A program made the position numbers and the translations under genes. A stretch of 64,000 bases of DNA from Steinernema hermaphroditum (lineage: Eukaryota; Nematoda; Chromadorea; Rhabditida; Steinernematidae): assembly GCA_030435675.1 (NCBI GenBank), contig CM059622.1, forward strand, positions 14,942,001 through 15,006,000. The letters are read 5' to 3'. Below, piece after piece: positions 1-12,656 of this stretch. The notes below the pieces were generated by a model. It saw only the letters and a program-made list of their open reading frames with translations, had not been told where the DNA came from and searched no databases. Numbering within the stretch: the first letter of the stretch is position 1; each line of letters starts with the position of its first letter.

Positions 1-41
1 TGATTTCTAGTCAATCTCCTTAACCACTCGGACATGACTGC
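1..41 (-). tRNA. tRNA-Ser(AGA), 5' part only (cut by window start)
   Basis: Read on the minus strand from position 41. A 7-base acceptor strand GCAGTCA is followed by a D arm TCCGAGTGGTTAAGGA, then anticodon stem ATTGA and loop CTAGAAA, giving anticodon AGA. This is the usual arrangement of eukaryotic tRNA-Ser. The variable arm, T arm and 3' acceptor lie outside the window, so a pseudogene cannot be excluded. Confidence 0.75.
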
Positions 42-2517
42 ATGTGTGGCATTGCACCATGAAACCCAGTAAACGGAGAACCGTCGAGTCCATTGGTCTT
101 TCTGTGTTTTCTGTTCGTAGGGGTTTCAGGTACCTCACAAAATACGCACTCGGGTTGGCGTTGAACCGATCCTGACGGTTCCTTCGAGACCGATAAGCCA
201 CCAATTGTTTACATGGTTAAACTGGAATAAAACGGATTCGTGATGTCCTTTCGCTAATGCGATGACTAACTAACATGACTAACAAGGGGTCCTTCCTAAG
301 TGGAAATGTTGCTAACATTCCCAACATGTGCCATATGTCCTTTGCGGCGCTTCTGAATGGTTTGGAAGTAGGCGAAACAAAGAAGGACTTGCTTACTCAA
401 AAATTACTCTGATTTACGGGGATCACTGGTTCGTCTTTCCTATGCAGAGTTCGGAGGGATCGGGTTTGGGTTCGGATTCATTATAGACATGGCTGCATGT
501 GCTGCAGTCCACTATGAATTACGTAAGTGTATAAGCGAGCCCTGAGCAAGTTCAGTGATCTGTCGATAGACTCTGGTTCTGTGATGAACTTCAATTATAA
601 ATCGCGTGGGAACAACAGTTGCACGATCGCAGCCAAATCGCTGCCAACTATGTCAGTCCTGCGTCTGCACTTTGTGTGATGGACCCACTTGGAAGAGCTC
701 GCATGCGTCAGCCACTTTATCGCGTGAAACACAAAATAAAAAAATACACGAGAAGGAAATGAGATAGCTGTGGTGAAAACCCTGATTAGCTGTTGTTTTG
801 CTTTGAAGCCGTCAACATTGAGGAATTTGATAAGTCTCTTATTTGGTACCGATTTGGTATTAGGGTCGTTTGTCGTCTTCGATATTCCGAAACGAAGCAT
901 AAAGATCAAGGAAATGCACTCTACTGAGCTCTATTGTTTCACAAGGAAACGCGTATGCCTACAGAGGATTCACTCGCTCAGTCAATAAAATCAAAACATG
1001 CAGAGGCAAGCAACGTGTTAGATAGCATGACCTCTGCATGAACCACGTGGGCCATTCCAGATCGAAAACTTTCTTAATTATAGCAAAGACTCAGTCTCGT
1101 TCTAATCAATCTCACTTTCGATCAAACATCTATCGTGTCCATTCCAGCACAAAGAAAAAACAAATGCACCCAAACAGCATTAATTATTCAAAATGTCATT
1201 AAAATTCACACAACTCTACGTATATAGCTCTGTACACGCAACACATTCAGAAACACGAGAAACACGTGGGAATCGCATAGTCAAGTGGCCGTCTGAGCTG
1301 CACGTTCGCCAGAAACATGCGATCTATGCACATAATTGGCACGCGTCTCTCACGGCATCATGTTCGCTGGGCCTAATTACACACGGGGAAGAGGAAGACG
1401 GCCACGGGAGCACGTCGCAAAAACAAACATGTCGGACAGACATGCGCGAACATAACACACAAGACGCCTGCTTTAGTATTAACGGTTATGATGGAAGCAA
1501 AAGCAGAAAACATGACATAAACTTCCGAAACGAGCATTCCCCATCCTCGGCCGGGGCAAAAAGACATTCTTCGGTTGCGTGAACAAATGAGCACGCTGCA
1601 AATATTTTTGGCAAACAGTCGCCATCGATGTCTCTTCTCGAAGACGAGCACTATAGAGCAAATAATGTAAGCCTTCTGGTGTCTTTTTCGGCACATACGT
1701 CACTCTAAGATGTTGCTTAAACATTTCGAAAAAAAGATGAAGTTGTATAGTATGTGCTTAGCCAGACAGCCCAGAATGAAAAGAAGACGACTAGAAACAG
1801 ACAACTATACACAATTCTATAAGAACTATAAGTTTGCTACATTATAAAGGACGAGGCTGTTGAAATGAAAGAAAACAGCTGAAATTCAGCTCTAGATGGA
1901 GATACTTGCACCTAATTTTTTGCAACCATCGATGTCCTAGCACCACCTTTATCGTGAATAATAGTAGGCTTAAAAGGGAGCTTTGTAGTGCCCGAAGTGA
2001 TCGCCCTTGCACATCGACGAAAACGTGCCCCAAAAGCCGTATACAAACGCCTTTTTTGCCAGTCGAAAGTTTTCATGCAAATGACTATTATTAACTTTGC
2101 CAATATTTAGCCAACTGTCTGTGTGGTCTAACCGGATAATGTTTTGGTTGCCATTTTTCGGCTTCAGGTTCGACTTTTTCCTCAGAAATTCCGGTTTCTT
2201 TATTGTCCTTTGGCGTCATCAGGTGATTAACAAAAGGGCACAATAAGGATTCCTCTTGTCCTCCAAAAGTCCTCTTGGTCGGCTGTACATTATGTCCGAA
2301 CCACGCTGGTAACTTCCGAATAGTGTTTACATGGTCATATGACCATATAAACCGACCAGCTCTTATTTGTAACTTTTTAAAAATAATAATAAGTCTTTTT
2401 TGCTAATAATCTTCGGATGCGAAACAGAGAAAACGAAAAAGGAATGGCTGGAAAGGGGCTCAGATGCGAAATATGGCAGCCAGGACCATCTCGACTGTTG
2501 ATTCTATGTTGCCTATA
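42..2517. other. Intergenic, no supported gene
   Basis: No reading frame here has protein-like composition, splice structure or recognisable similarity. The flank of the tRNA (about 31-60) recurs in degenerate form at about 486-515, suggesting an old tRNA-containing duplication. At about 2116-2190 there is a weak tRNA-like stretch, with an A-box-like GTGGTCTAAC and a B-box-like GGTTCGACT, too degenerate to call. Confidence 0.5.
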
Positions 2518-2925
2518 AAGGCCCGTTTATACTCTGCGCGGCAGAAAACCCCATTTTTTGTGCCGCTTAGCTTGTCTACGTGTGATTATTTACACTAAAC
2601 CAAATAAGACTTCACAACCATGATGCTTTCGGATCGGGCTATCAAACCATCAAAAGAAATTTTTTTTTGGGACATGCCATGTAGGTTAACTTAACTGCCG
2701 CTTAGCTTCAACTTGAGCTGTGTCGCGTCGCTGCGCGGCAGTCAAGTTGAAGCTAAGCGGCAGTTAAGTTAACCTAAAATTTTTTTCTGATGATGGTTTG
2801 ATAGCCCGGTCCGAAAGCATCAGGACTGTGCAGTTTTATTCGGTTTTGCCTAAATAGGCACACGTAGACAAGCTAAGCGGCACAAAAAATGGGGTTTTCT
2901 GCCGCGCAGAGTATAAACGGGCCTT
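2518..2925. repeat. Long palindromic foldback element (MITE-like)
   Basis: The two halves are inverted copies: the left end AAGGCCCGTTTATACTCTGC matches the reverse complement of the right end. Similarity continues inward through a tract around 2545-2580 and a second internal block (TTAACTTAACTGCCGCTTAGC and its complement), reaching a loop near 2720-2740. It has no coding capacity. The structure is typical of a non-autonomous foldback or MITE element. A target-site duplication is not obvious, and the family is unnamed. Confidence 0.85.
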
Positions 2926-5900
2926 AACTTGGTCATATGAACGTAACTTTCGAAGGATATTAACATGTTCAGGTGTGCATATAAACAAACGGACCTTTGA
3001 GGCTAACATTCAATAATGTACGCCCTAAATTGTGTCAATTTTCGTCTCGATCTCAGGCGAACACTTCGAAAGTTTCTCTAATCAGGTACTAAAAGAGAGT
3101 TGCAGCCATGATCTACAGCTGCGATAAATAGGAAAATATTGCAAAGACAAGGGCGGAAAAGAAGTAAACTGGTTAACAGAAACTAACTCCCCAGGGACAC
3201 ACCCCACAAACACAAAACTGATTTTGTTTTTTGCACTTTTCCATGGGTTTTCCAATCCATGGGTTCTATTTTCGGTGCAAACATTAATCTTGCGCCTTGT
3301 TCCGAACGAAACTCGAACTTGTTTTGCGCGATAATGCATAAAATATGGCGGTCGACGAGCAGAAAAGGTCAAAACAGCGCACAAAGGATGAATGTACTAT
3401 GGGGAAGGCGCGAGTTGGGATGCTTAAGTGGCAGTGAAGTTTGACGTTTTACATTCAAAAAAGGATATTTAATTTGCCACCTTACAGAGCATTTTTGGAT
3501 ACAGCAATGTTGAAATTTTGAGCATTTTACGGAAATGTTTCTAACTAAAAGAAAAAGGAGAGGGTCTGCAAAAAGGAGAGCGCATCAAGCGTAAGAACAC
3601 ACAAGACTAGCGCAATAAGGATAGATATCAATTATAGGGTTTCGCACTAAACCAGGCCACTTCTCATCAGATATCCAATCCACATATATAACATAGACTA
3701 GTAATAACGCTTTAATTAAAGACATCCTATAAGGAATAACATCGCAGATTCCGAGAATGCGAGAATCGGAGTGCAAATTGTTAGGTTTTCCTTTAAGTTT
3801 AACCACACATAGGTACAAATAGCGCAAACAACATTCGGAAAGGAATACATTCTCATATACTGCAGTTGCTGTGATAGGAGAAGTCAGAATTTAGTAAAAA
3901 GAAGTTCAAACGCTCAATATTGAATACCATTCGATTAGAACGTCAATCATCAATCGTGATCGGTCGGGTCGTCCACTCTATCTCTCTGAGGTTCCCCATA
4001 TGGGCTGAGTGAGCGGTCGTTCTTGTCCGGCGTTATTGGCACAATAATTAGCTCCCAAAAGGCCTGGAACACCAGGTAACCGTAGTTCCAATGTCTCACC
4101 AAGAAGCTCTTCATCATAGTGATGCAACAGCTGATCGCTCTTCCTGGATTTCTAGTCGAAGCGAAAAAAAAAAGATCAACGGACACTGGGTAGTATACGA
4201 GAAGATAAACCGTAGAGCGTCAGGTTTAAAGAAAAGAACGGAATCAAACGAAAAGAAGCACACGATAGAAGATTTTGTAACATAATGAAACTGATCTTGA
4301 ACTACACTTAAAACGTGAAACGGGTTCGATTTGCAGGACTTGTTTCCCCCCCGAAGTTCAATAAGCTCATTTCGGTGAATTCAGAAACGTGAACTGTGAT
4401 TTCGAATGAAGGAAGGTATCTATCAGCTGACGGGCTTTTGACGTTTGGCTTTTGGATCGACTTGTTTTGTAACAATTGCCGAAAACCTTATCGGAGCTAA
4501 AAAGTATCTATCCACAGCTATGATATTCTTCTGGGACCGTGTGATTCAGTCGGGAAGAACATCAAAGAACTCGGTGTGCTCATGGTCCATCTTTGTTATG
4601 TGCTTGTGATAATAATCTCAGGATGTGAAGCGAAGAAAAAGGAAGGGAGCTGAACCGAGATTCGAAAACAAGCGTTTTTGGCAAGGCTAATTTTAGTCAT
4701 TTAAACGTAGCTTTTGAAGGGCGTTTATGTACAAGCCACGCGGGCTTTTGGATCGACCTGCTCTGTAGCAAGTGCCGAAGACCTTACCTTATAGAAGCTG
4801 ATAAATTTCCATTTATATCTAATACACCTTTTCGGTCTAAGGGGCGTATGAATCAGACGTGTTTTAGCAAAAAGTAAAAATACAGAAGGACATGCTGGAC
4901 ATGAAGGTTATGAAGGTCATGATTATATCCGAGCAACAACATGTGAGGAACAACATCAAAAAACATGGATCCTTTGTACCCATGGAAGTATGTTAGCGAC
5001 ATTTCGTTTGCAAAAGCAGAAAATCATATATCTAGCAACTGGTCTCGACACTAATCCAAAAGAATATTCCCAAAATTGGGAATAGACTTTGCTCGCAAAG
5101 AGACCACAAAAAGCGGTAAAGATTCCAGAGATTATTAAATTTCCCGCAAGTTCGACAAGTTCAAAGCGGTCGGCCACGGCGCGAGGAGATTCAATTAGAG
5201 CCGTGGCGCTGTTTACGTTCTTCTCCGAAGAACATCGCATAACGTGGCCATGTCAAAACCTCCAAATACACTCATGAATAATGCAAGAAGGCGCGAACGA
5301 CGTTTACGACCGCCGACACTAATGGGACGGTAGCTGGCGGCAATTCCGCCGAGAATTTACAAGGCTAGCACGAAGAAGGCGACGCGCCATGGGGAGGAGG
5401 TCGAAGAGTGGAAGTGAGAGATGAAGGCACACGTAATCCGTTGGATAAACAATTGAGGCGTCTGACACGCACTGGGCAAACGAGTTCTGGCCCGGGATTC
5501 CGACGGCGTCGCCGCGGAAGGGGAACCGAAATTTTGGGGGAATTTCCGCTTTAAATATTGTGAAGAGAAAATAAAAGTTTTTGAAAGTAATTAAGGGATT
5601 GGAAACGCGTTCACTTCTGCACGGCGCTGTCGTCTGAAAAGGAAATTGAGTGTCCAATCGGCGGCAACTCAAAAAAACGAGCCGTGATCGATCAGCGTTT
5701 CGCTCGTCTTGAAACGGTCCTGCAAAACGACACGGTCGCTCGTCGGTCCGCTTTTGGCGATTTATCAAAATTAACCGCGTGAAGAAGGGGAAGACAAATG
5801 TGTCTGTCACAAAAGGAACGGAAAGTCTTGATTTAACTCGAAGTGACTTCTTCGGTCGGTATGTTATATTTTAAAAGGGCGTAAATTCAAATTTTTGGAG

Positions 5901-6880
5901 TAAAAATTAAATAAATATAATCGCAGTTACCCATAGCTTTTACCCATAGTAATGTGTCCTTTTCACTCGTGTCGTGGAGGTGAGCGGTCGTCCCTCAGTC
6001 GCTCTCTGATCTTCGGTTGGTCTGATGGCTTCCAAAGGGAATTGCCATGGAAGGGAAAGTCGTAGTCCTACTGTTGACGAACAAGATGTCCAACGCCAAG
6101 AATCTGCGTCTGGTATAGCTCTCGCTCTGATGGCACCACCTCCTTCGGTCGAAGATGTAACTTCCTGACCAAGAGCAGCCCATCTCTCCGGAGCAGATGC
6201 GAGCTCCGAAGCCGGTCTTGTGCTCCACATTCCCCGGACAGATGAAGCAAAGATGCAGAATGAGCCGGAGCCGGCTTGGCCACCCTCCAGCTTCGATTAT
6301 GAAAACAACCCGAGTCGGCTTCTCTGAGGAGAAGTTCCGTCACCATTTCTGGAGTTTCGGAATTTTCAACTCATGATTTGAAGCGCGTAACCATCGAACG
6401 GTTGGATATCAAGGCCATCTCAGGGATTAAGCGGGCTTTTCGCGACCCATTCATCGTTTCCACATTGCGTAATCGAAAAAGTGACTCGAACTCTACTGGA
6501 AGTACCAACGCTATCCACCAACGTTTATCTAACTAACTTAAGCTTTTCTTTAGAAAGAGTTCTGTAATGAATTCCTATTAGGACACACAACTCTCAGCGT
6601 AGAAGCTCCATTTTTAGGTGATAAAGATTCGTATGCGCCGTAATAGAAAACCTTTCAATTTTGTTAAATAAAAGATCAACGACAGTTGCTTGCTTTTTGT
6701 AGATAATGATATAATTCATAACAAACAGGTACATGACTTGGAATCATGGGTGGATGTGGAGAGGATTGAGGATCAAAGCACAATCTCATGGAAAGACAAC
6801 GCCAAAGAGCAGTTAAAGTGCATACGTCGCGCACTTCCAAGAATAGTAGGTCATAAATCAGCCTCTCAAAAAGAGGCAGT
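2926..6880. other. Intergenic; repeat fragments, no supported gene
   Basis: No coding region could be supported. About 3955-4190 is a fragment of the same dispersed repeat that ends near 18985 (shared words such as GAGCGGTCGTTCT and CCAGGTAACCGTAGTTCCA, in inverted orientation). About 4435-4505 and 4735-4800 are an imperfect direct repeat (CTTTTGGATCGACYTG...). About 5970-6350 carries further diverged repeat-like sequence. Confidence 0.45.
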
Positions 6881-7445
6881 AAACGCCCGACAGCTAGACT
6901 ATGAACGTTGGATCTGTTCTGGTGACGGAGAAGTCCGATTTCTGAAAACTTTACAATCGCCTCGTATTCGTAATAGTCTTGCCAAGAAGCCCGTTACTGC
7001 CGCCCGACTATACCCGCGCCGCCAGAGAAGCCGAAGAAGCGTTACAACTCCGAAGTCCGCGCAGCCAGCTGCCCTGATGGTTCCCGGTTCGCCCGATGTG
7101 CTCCTCCAACGTGTTCGATCGGAAGCCGTTCTTCGCCCGTGCCGCCCGCGGAAACCGCCGAAGAAGCTCCTCAACTTCAACGTCCGCGCCTCCACCCGAG
7201 CTGAAGATGGGTTCGCCATACTCCACCGTCTCTGGAAGCAGCTCTTCGCCTCTCTGATGCCCGCGCACACTGATGGAATCGCCGCGTTCTACTCCAGAAG
7301 AAGACCGGCGACTACGGAGTGATAATATGGTTCTTGTGCATATATATGACGTCTCGCAAGGCGTAAGCCTTTGATGCGAGAAATAAGCTCGTAAACTTGT
7401 ATTCGTCTGGCGCCACAGACAAAACAAAAAATAGTGTGCTCGACA
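6880..7445 (-). repeat. Dispersed repeat A, copy 1
   Basis: Nearly 500 bp match, in inverted orientation, the repeat at 18331-18985. They share the border CTCCGTAGTCGCCGGTCTTC, the stretch TGCGAGACGTCATATATATG and a GC-rich interior. Translated fragments of the two copies are similar (for example GEELxPEMVE and FFGGFRGRHG in different frames), but each copy has frame breaks. I therefore treat it as repeat sequence, not a gene. Confidence 0.7.
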
Positions 7446-9035
7446 CACGTCAAACAAATAAATCTTTTTATCTCGCTTTGGAACGAGGAGAGGTGCTTAA
7501 CAAAAAAAGTGATAAAGGGATGAGAAGCTTTTGAGCGCTTAGACCTCGCAGTTCTGAAAAACCAAATTTGAGTTCCAGCCCACTGAATGATAGCTTTTTT
7601 CGGTCCATAAAGCATATGAGAGTCTGGAAAGTCTGGAATTTCACAGATCGCCAACTGATTCGGTCACAACAAGTCATTTGTTAGTGCATCCAAAGATGGG
7701 ATCGGTCGAAAGCAAAGAAGAGAAACGAAAAATGAGTGAAATCGATCTCACGATGTGAATTTCCGAATGGCTTTCTAGACTTCTGCCCAAAGAGCTCTTT
7801 CCTCAGACACCCTGTGTACAAAAATTTAACATAATGTCTTAGACAAAAATTTGGCAGAAGTTTAGAAGGCATTCAGAAATTCAGACCCGTGAGACCGGTC
7901 GATTTGCTTCGTTTTTCGCTTCTCTTTTTCGTTTTCCGACCGGTCTCACGCTTGGATACCTTGGGAAATGACTTTGCAGACTTCTGTCTAAAGCGCCTCA
8001 TCGTGACACGCCTTGTATATACCTAAAAATCGTAGGCAATTCTTAAGGACTCCTACTGATGAAACGATATAAAAAGGCCAAAACCACAAAATTCACAAAG
8101 GCTAAAACCAAGAACAGAATGCTCAACTTCGCGAAATCGACTCACGAATGTTTATCTGTGATCAGACACTCGAAAGAACGTGTTAGCGTCAATTCCCATC
8201 GGATTCCACACAATATCCCACCCCTCTTAACTGACTAGAACTTCCTATAGAATCTTGAAGTTCAAAAAAAGACCAAAGTAAACAGAAAACACACAGAGGG
8301 TGAGAAATACAAATAGAGCCAGTTTTTTGATGAGTTCGGAATGTGACTCATTTCACTGTATTTTCTGTTTCTACGAGGCCATATTTAGACCATTACTCAC
8401 TTGGTATTTCAACAGGGTGCCATGCAGCATCGAACAAATCAGTGCCAATTGCCAATAGAGCTCCTTTTTGGAACCCTAGAGGGCACGCTTTATTGGGCAC
8501 TTTCTTCTTCTGGGTATTCAAGTCTTTCCAAGGATCTAGTGACCATACTAAGAAGCAGATATTCCAAGCACGACCACATTGCACAGGCCTAAGGCCCGGC
8601 CAAAAAGAAGCCCTTTTTCGATATACAAACGAGCGGGGCTCTCGCGAACACACACGTGTTTATAAATTCACTCGACAGCCGTCCAGATGGCCCGCGGCAA
8701 TTGTTGTTTTTGGACGAGAGGCCAAATGTGTGCCAAATCATGGCTTAACCCAGGACGGCGGAACAACGAAGTGCGAAGGATGTTTTCAGGGGGAAGTGGA
8801 AGGTAAAAAGGCGTAAAAACACGCGAAAAGTGACATGATTAAATCGACATGCCGATCAAGATAAGACGTTTAGGCGCGTCGGGTGTTGAAAAGTCGCACT
8901 GATCGTCTAATTTGTTTCCCCGTACGACGACGAAAACACACTTAAATTAGCGTCGTTTATCTGTTGGACCACATGAACAAGAACATAGGTTATTAACGTG
9001 ACTAAAACGAAGAAAACCGCTCCACCTAGGCGCCG
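7446..9035. repeat. Intergenic with dispersed repeat fragments C and D
   Basis: The 40-bp stretch around 7638-7676 (TTTCACAGATCGCCAACTGA and flanks) recurs at about 9853-9890. Segments 7700-7800 and 7905-8020 form an imperfect inverted pair with a related copy near 35120-35235. They share TTTTTCGCTTCT, CAGACTTCTG and a GACACSCYTTGTATA or CACCCTGTGTACA end. This looks like a degenerate non-autonomous element. No gene is supported between 8040 and 9035. Confidence 0.45.
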
Positions 9036-11615
9036 TCAGCGGCCGTTTCTACGATGCGAGTCGCGCTGAAAGATCATATGTTGGAAGTAGATTCGGCGCC
9101 ACAAGAGACGAACCTTTCGGCTTCGCTCGGGCGACCGAGAGCGTGAGCGACTCCGTTTATGACGCCGGTGGTGGTCGTGCTCCCGAGATCTTGACCTTCG
9201 ACGGCGTTTCCGTTCTCTAGAGTGCTCGCGGGAGTCGTCGTCTGAAGCAGGAGGAACACTGTAAAGTTGTTCACTTAACGGCCGATTTAATTACCTCTCG
9301 AACTGCGATGGTCACGAGAACTTTTGCGACTTTTATGGGACGACTCTGAAGTGGGGAATGTTTCATTAGAGTTAAGGGGATGCAGGTTTGCAGGACATCG
9401 ATATACCGGCATATCTATCGCTCTTTGAAAAAACTGAGTATGGGTATAGGCACAATTGCCGATAAATCTGGATTCCCTAAGTGGTTGACCGGGTAAGTCG
9501 CTTGCCTAACAGCCTGATCATCAGGGTTCGACACCCCCTACTGTTCAAAGACCTCTATTTGTCTTTACTATCATTCCTACTCGAATTCCAACACCTAACC
9601 CTTGACTACATTTTCACCTAGATACACGTATCGTATCTTACCTGGACTCGACTGCTTAGACTCCTTCTCGGAATGGTCACTTATCTGTTTATCGCTGTCA
9701 GGCTGAGACGGCGGCAAAGGCGCTTTGAAGACATCCTGATCGACCGAATCTCTCGACCCCTCATCGTCCGAATCTTCACCACCTAAATGGCCAACATGAT
9801 TTTGGTCAAGGAGCACAGAGTGCATCATGAATCATCACTATGTGACTGAAGGAATTTCACAGATCGCCAACTGATTCGGTCACAACAACTCGACTTAAAA
9901 TTTATTGAGCACGCAACATGTCGACAGCAAAGGATGAGTAGGAAAGGGAAAAAGGCTGACTTACCGAGTGCGGAAAGCGCGGCCAATGCCGAACTTTGTA
10001 CAAGAATTTTGGGTTGAGCTGAATGTCATGTCATCATCATCATCACCGTATAACCAACGCAGAGCTCGTGCGCTAAAAGTCCGAAAATCTGTGTTACCTT
10101 TACGTTTCGCCTCGAGCTGTTTCTCTTTTTCTATGGTACCCCCAGTTATACGGTCTATTTCCGTGTCCGTGACGGTGAGAAGGAGGTTCGTCATAATGGA
10201 GCGGAGGGCGCCGATCTGAAATGAGGCCGTGTTAGTTGGTCTTGGAAGAGACGTTATGAAAAACGTTTGTTGAGATGGGAGACCTCGGACGATATCTTAA
10301 GACTGATTAGCCGTCTTTGGACTGATTAGCCGTCTTAGGAAAAGCGGGATTGGTGTTAAGTGTCTCTGTTTGTGTTTAAGCATGCTTCGCTCACCATAAT
10401 TTCCTGAATTTCCTCTTCGGTTTGCTCGTAGCGGGAACCAGGCGATCCGCCACGTTCTCTGTCGTTTTCCCCTTCACTGTCGCTATCCTAAATCGGTTTT
10501 TGTTAGTCGAATACTATAATACGCTGCTATTTTGAAGGTTGATGTCCACTATACGTGGTTCATATATATTCATATGAATCGTCATTTTGCAATGACAGTT
10601 ATGCCCCTCGAAACACGATCCAGTCAAACTCACCAATCCCTGTCGTAACGCAGCCCTCTCGGCTTCTCTCTGTTTCCTTTGCTCCTCCAGAATCCGGTCT
10701 CTCTCCTCTTTCTCCGCCTTTCGCTTCCTCTCCCTTTCCTTCTTGTCCAGCACTTCCTGCAAGAACGCCGGAAGCTTCTTTACTGGCTTCTCCGGCTCCA
10801 GTGGAGGTTCCCCAGCATTGGAGAGGTGTTGCCGAAGCCATTCGGCGTGGGCAATGTCGTGGTTCCGATCGTCGGCCGGTTGGAAGGAGGCTTCGGCGGT
10901 ACCGGTAAGCCAATGTGCCATGGCCCCGTTGTCTTCTTCGGCTTCTGCGCTCTGACCGTCGTTTGAAGAAGACGTCGATTCACAGGATTTTGCGTACTAA
11001 ATGGAAGATTAGGGAGGTCTGATGGCGAGGGTACCGTGCCTCGTCTCCTTCTGCATCTAGGGCAGGATCGTAGCTCACCGACCATTCCTCTTCTTGAGGT
11101 TGCTGAGGCTGAGCCATGGTGGGAGGAGGTAGACATGGCCTAGGAGGTATCGCGATAGGAGACTCTGCCCTAGGAGGTGGCGGTGCAGGAGCAGATGGCT
11201 GGGGTGCCGGCGGAGGCTGCGACTTCCACTGCTCCCACTGGGGGTTGTGGTTAGGTAGAAGAGGAACACGAGATGAACTCGGCGGAGGCACCATTCGAGG
11301 AGGCGCCGGCGGAGGTCCAGCAGGCGGCTGGAAGTACGGACGAGGTGGCATTTGCTGAGGTGGGTAGGCGGGAGGTGGCCGGGCGATGAGAGGCGTTTTG
11401 ATGCGAGGAGGCATTGTCGGATGGGGAAGTCCGTAGAAGGGAACTGCAGCCTGAGGAGGCGGCATTGGGGGATAAGAAGGTGGCGGATAGCCATATCCCG
11501 GTGGAGGATGACTGTGCTGTGGGTGATGGAATCGTGGTGGCGGAGCTCGGATTTGAGCCTGTGCCCACTGTTGGGCCAGGGCACCCCAGTCGACTTCACT
11601 TGCCTCGGCGTTCAT
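9036..11615 (-). CDS. PNISR: PNISR-like Pro-rich/RS-domain splicing-associated protein
   Basis: Eight exons on the minus strand join in phase: 11615-11079, 10996-10634, 10487-10395, 10215-10098, 10018-9965, 9782-9642, 9345-9295 and 9241-9036, giving about 520 residues. The N-terminus carries the PNISR signature VDWGALAQQWAQA (residues ~9-21), followed by ~150 residues rich in Pro. Next come the LPAFLQEVLDKKERER basic helix, the TEEEIQEIM...LLLTVTDTEID block, a QSSALAALSALG block and an acidic GGEDSDDE tract. It ends in an Arg/Ser-rich tail (KRSRSRSRSPERSRK). This domain order matches vertebrate PNISR/SFRS18, a nuclear speckle protein linked to mRNA processing. The ATG at 11615 lies 15 bases behind a TTTTTGTAG acceptor, so trans-splicing is likely. 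An unrecognised exon further upstream is possible. Confidence 0.85.
9476..9543 (+). other. tRNA-like sequence inside a PNISR intron
   Basis: A T-arm-like CAGGGTTCGACACCCCC follows an anticodon-arm-like CGCTTGCCTAACAG and an A-box-like GTGGTTGACCGGG. Stems pair imperfectly, so this is more likely a degenerate tRNA or tRNA-derived SINE than a functional tRNA. It lies in the intron between the exons at 9642-9782 and 9295-9345. Confidence 0.3.
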
Positions 11616-12656
11616 TATTCTGTCTACAAAAAGATTTTGGATGAAAGAAGCTGATTCGGAACGCGCATATGGCATAAACAACGAAATGAGGAACGCTTGC
11701 ATCGCTTGTTTGGGAAGCATTGGGCAATTATGCGAATGACAGCTACTAGTAACTATTTCTGAATGAAAGACAGTTCCAATATGCAGGATGTTGACAATTA
11801 TATTCCCGTCAGACAAAACTCAGGCAGCGTCAATCATTTTCTGAGGCAAGAAAAGAAGAATAGGTTGGTTTCTGTTGTTTCCCACCGCTTCACACTGATT
11901 TCTAACAAAAAATGGCCGTCACTGTCTGCAACGGTTGTCTGGAAGAAGAACTAGCGGGCGGGTTTCTTGTGGCACTCCATATAATACGTGTCTAGACGAT
12001 ATATGATGGGATAGACAGAAGAAACTGTTCATTTAGACAGAGAGGCATCCAGCTCGCAAAGTTAGTACTTGAAAATCAACTAGCTTGTCTATCTGCGGCT
12101 GGCGTGACCGTCCAACAGCAGTAAACAGGAACGCAAATTCCGAAAATCGCCGCATCATCGCCGAACTGCCGAAAATCGATGCGGAAATATCGAATCGAAT
12201 CTTGGAAATTTGAAACCACCACTCGCGCGCTGCGTCCTACAACGACACTTTTGTTCGCGGAGCGGTCGAACTACGGTAGCTTCCCGTGTGGAAGATTCGA
12301 GTTCTTTCTGACGTAAGGTGCAGCCGCTGTCGCCTCTCTGTCGAAACGAGTCTCTTTCCGCGTGATCTCGATCAATTTCGTAAGAAGTTTAGGCCCTATA
12401 TAAAGGCGAGCCTTGGCCATTTGTTTATCTTTGTCTTCGACACATATTCGGCTCATTTGTCCTTTCAGCTGGCCGTTGAGTGGTGCTTCTGCCAATGTGT
12501 GTTTTTCCGGACCTAGTCCATTGATCTACGTGTGCTGTTTTTGCGTGACGTCTGTCTGCCTACGTATGGCATTTAGACTCGTCACCTGTCTGTCCACTTA
12601 TTCTGGCGCGCTTTGCCCCTCAAACACAAACTCTACTTTCTGATTTTTTTCAGACA
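11616..12656. other. Intergenic / upstream region of CHCHD gene
   Basis: No protein gene is supported. A TATA-like CTATATAAAGGCG lies at about 12396-12408. A TTTTTTTCAG acceptor at 12644-12653 sits three bases before the ATG of the next gene. The stretch between may be outron or 5' UTR with an upstream intron. About 11990-12030 contains GTCTAGAC-type words like those in nearby introns. Confidence 0.4.

Noticed and set aside
2330..2350. GGTCATATGACCATATAAACC as another pseudoprotease promoter
   Set aside because: Only the CATATG core and a TATA-like word are shared; no GATAAG, wrong spacing and no gene.
5319..5810. 163-codon minus frame
   Set aside because: No recognisable similarity, start context or intron structure, and the region holds no supported gene.
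8343..8816. 157-codon plus frame
   Set aside because: Composition is not protein-like, with no conserved motif, and repeats lie nearby.
11036..11080. Donor GGTACC ending the first PNISR exon
   Set aside because: It breaks the frame into the next exon; the GTGAGC donor after position 11079 keeps phase and the known domain order.
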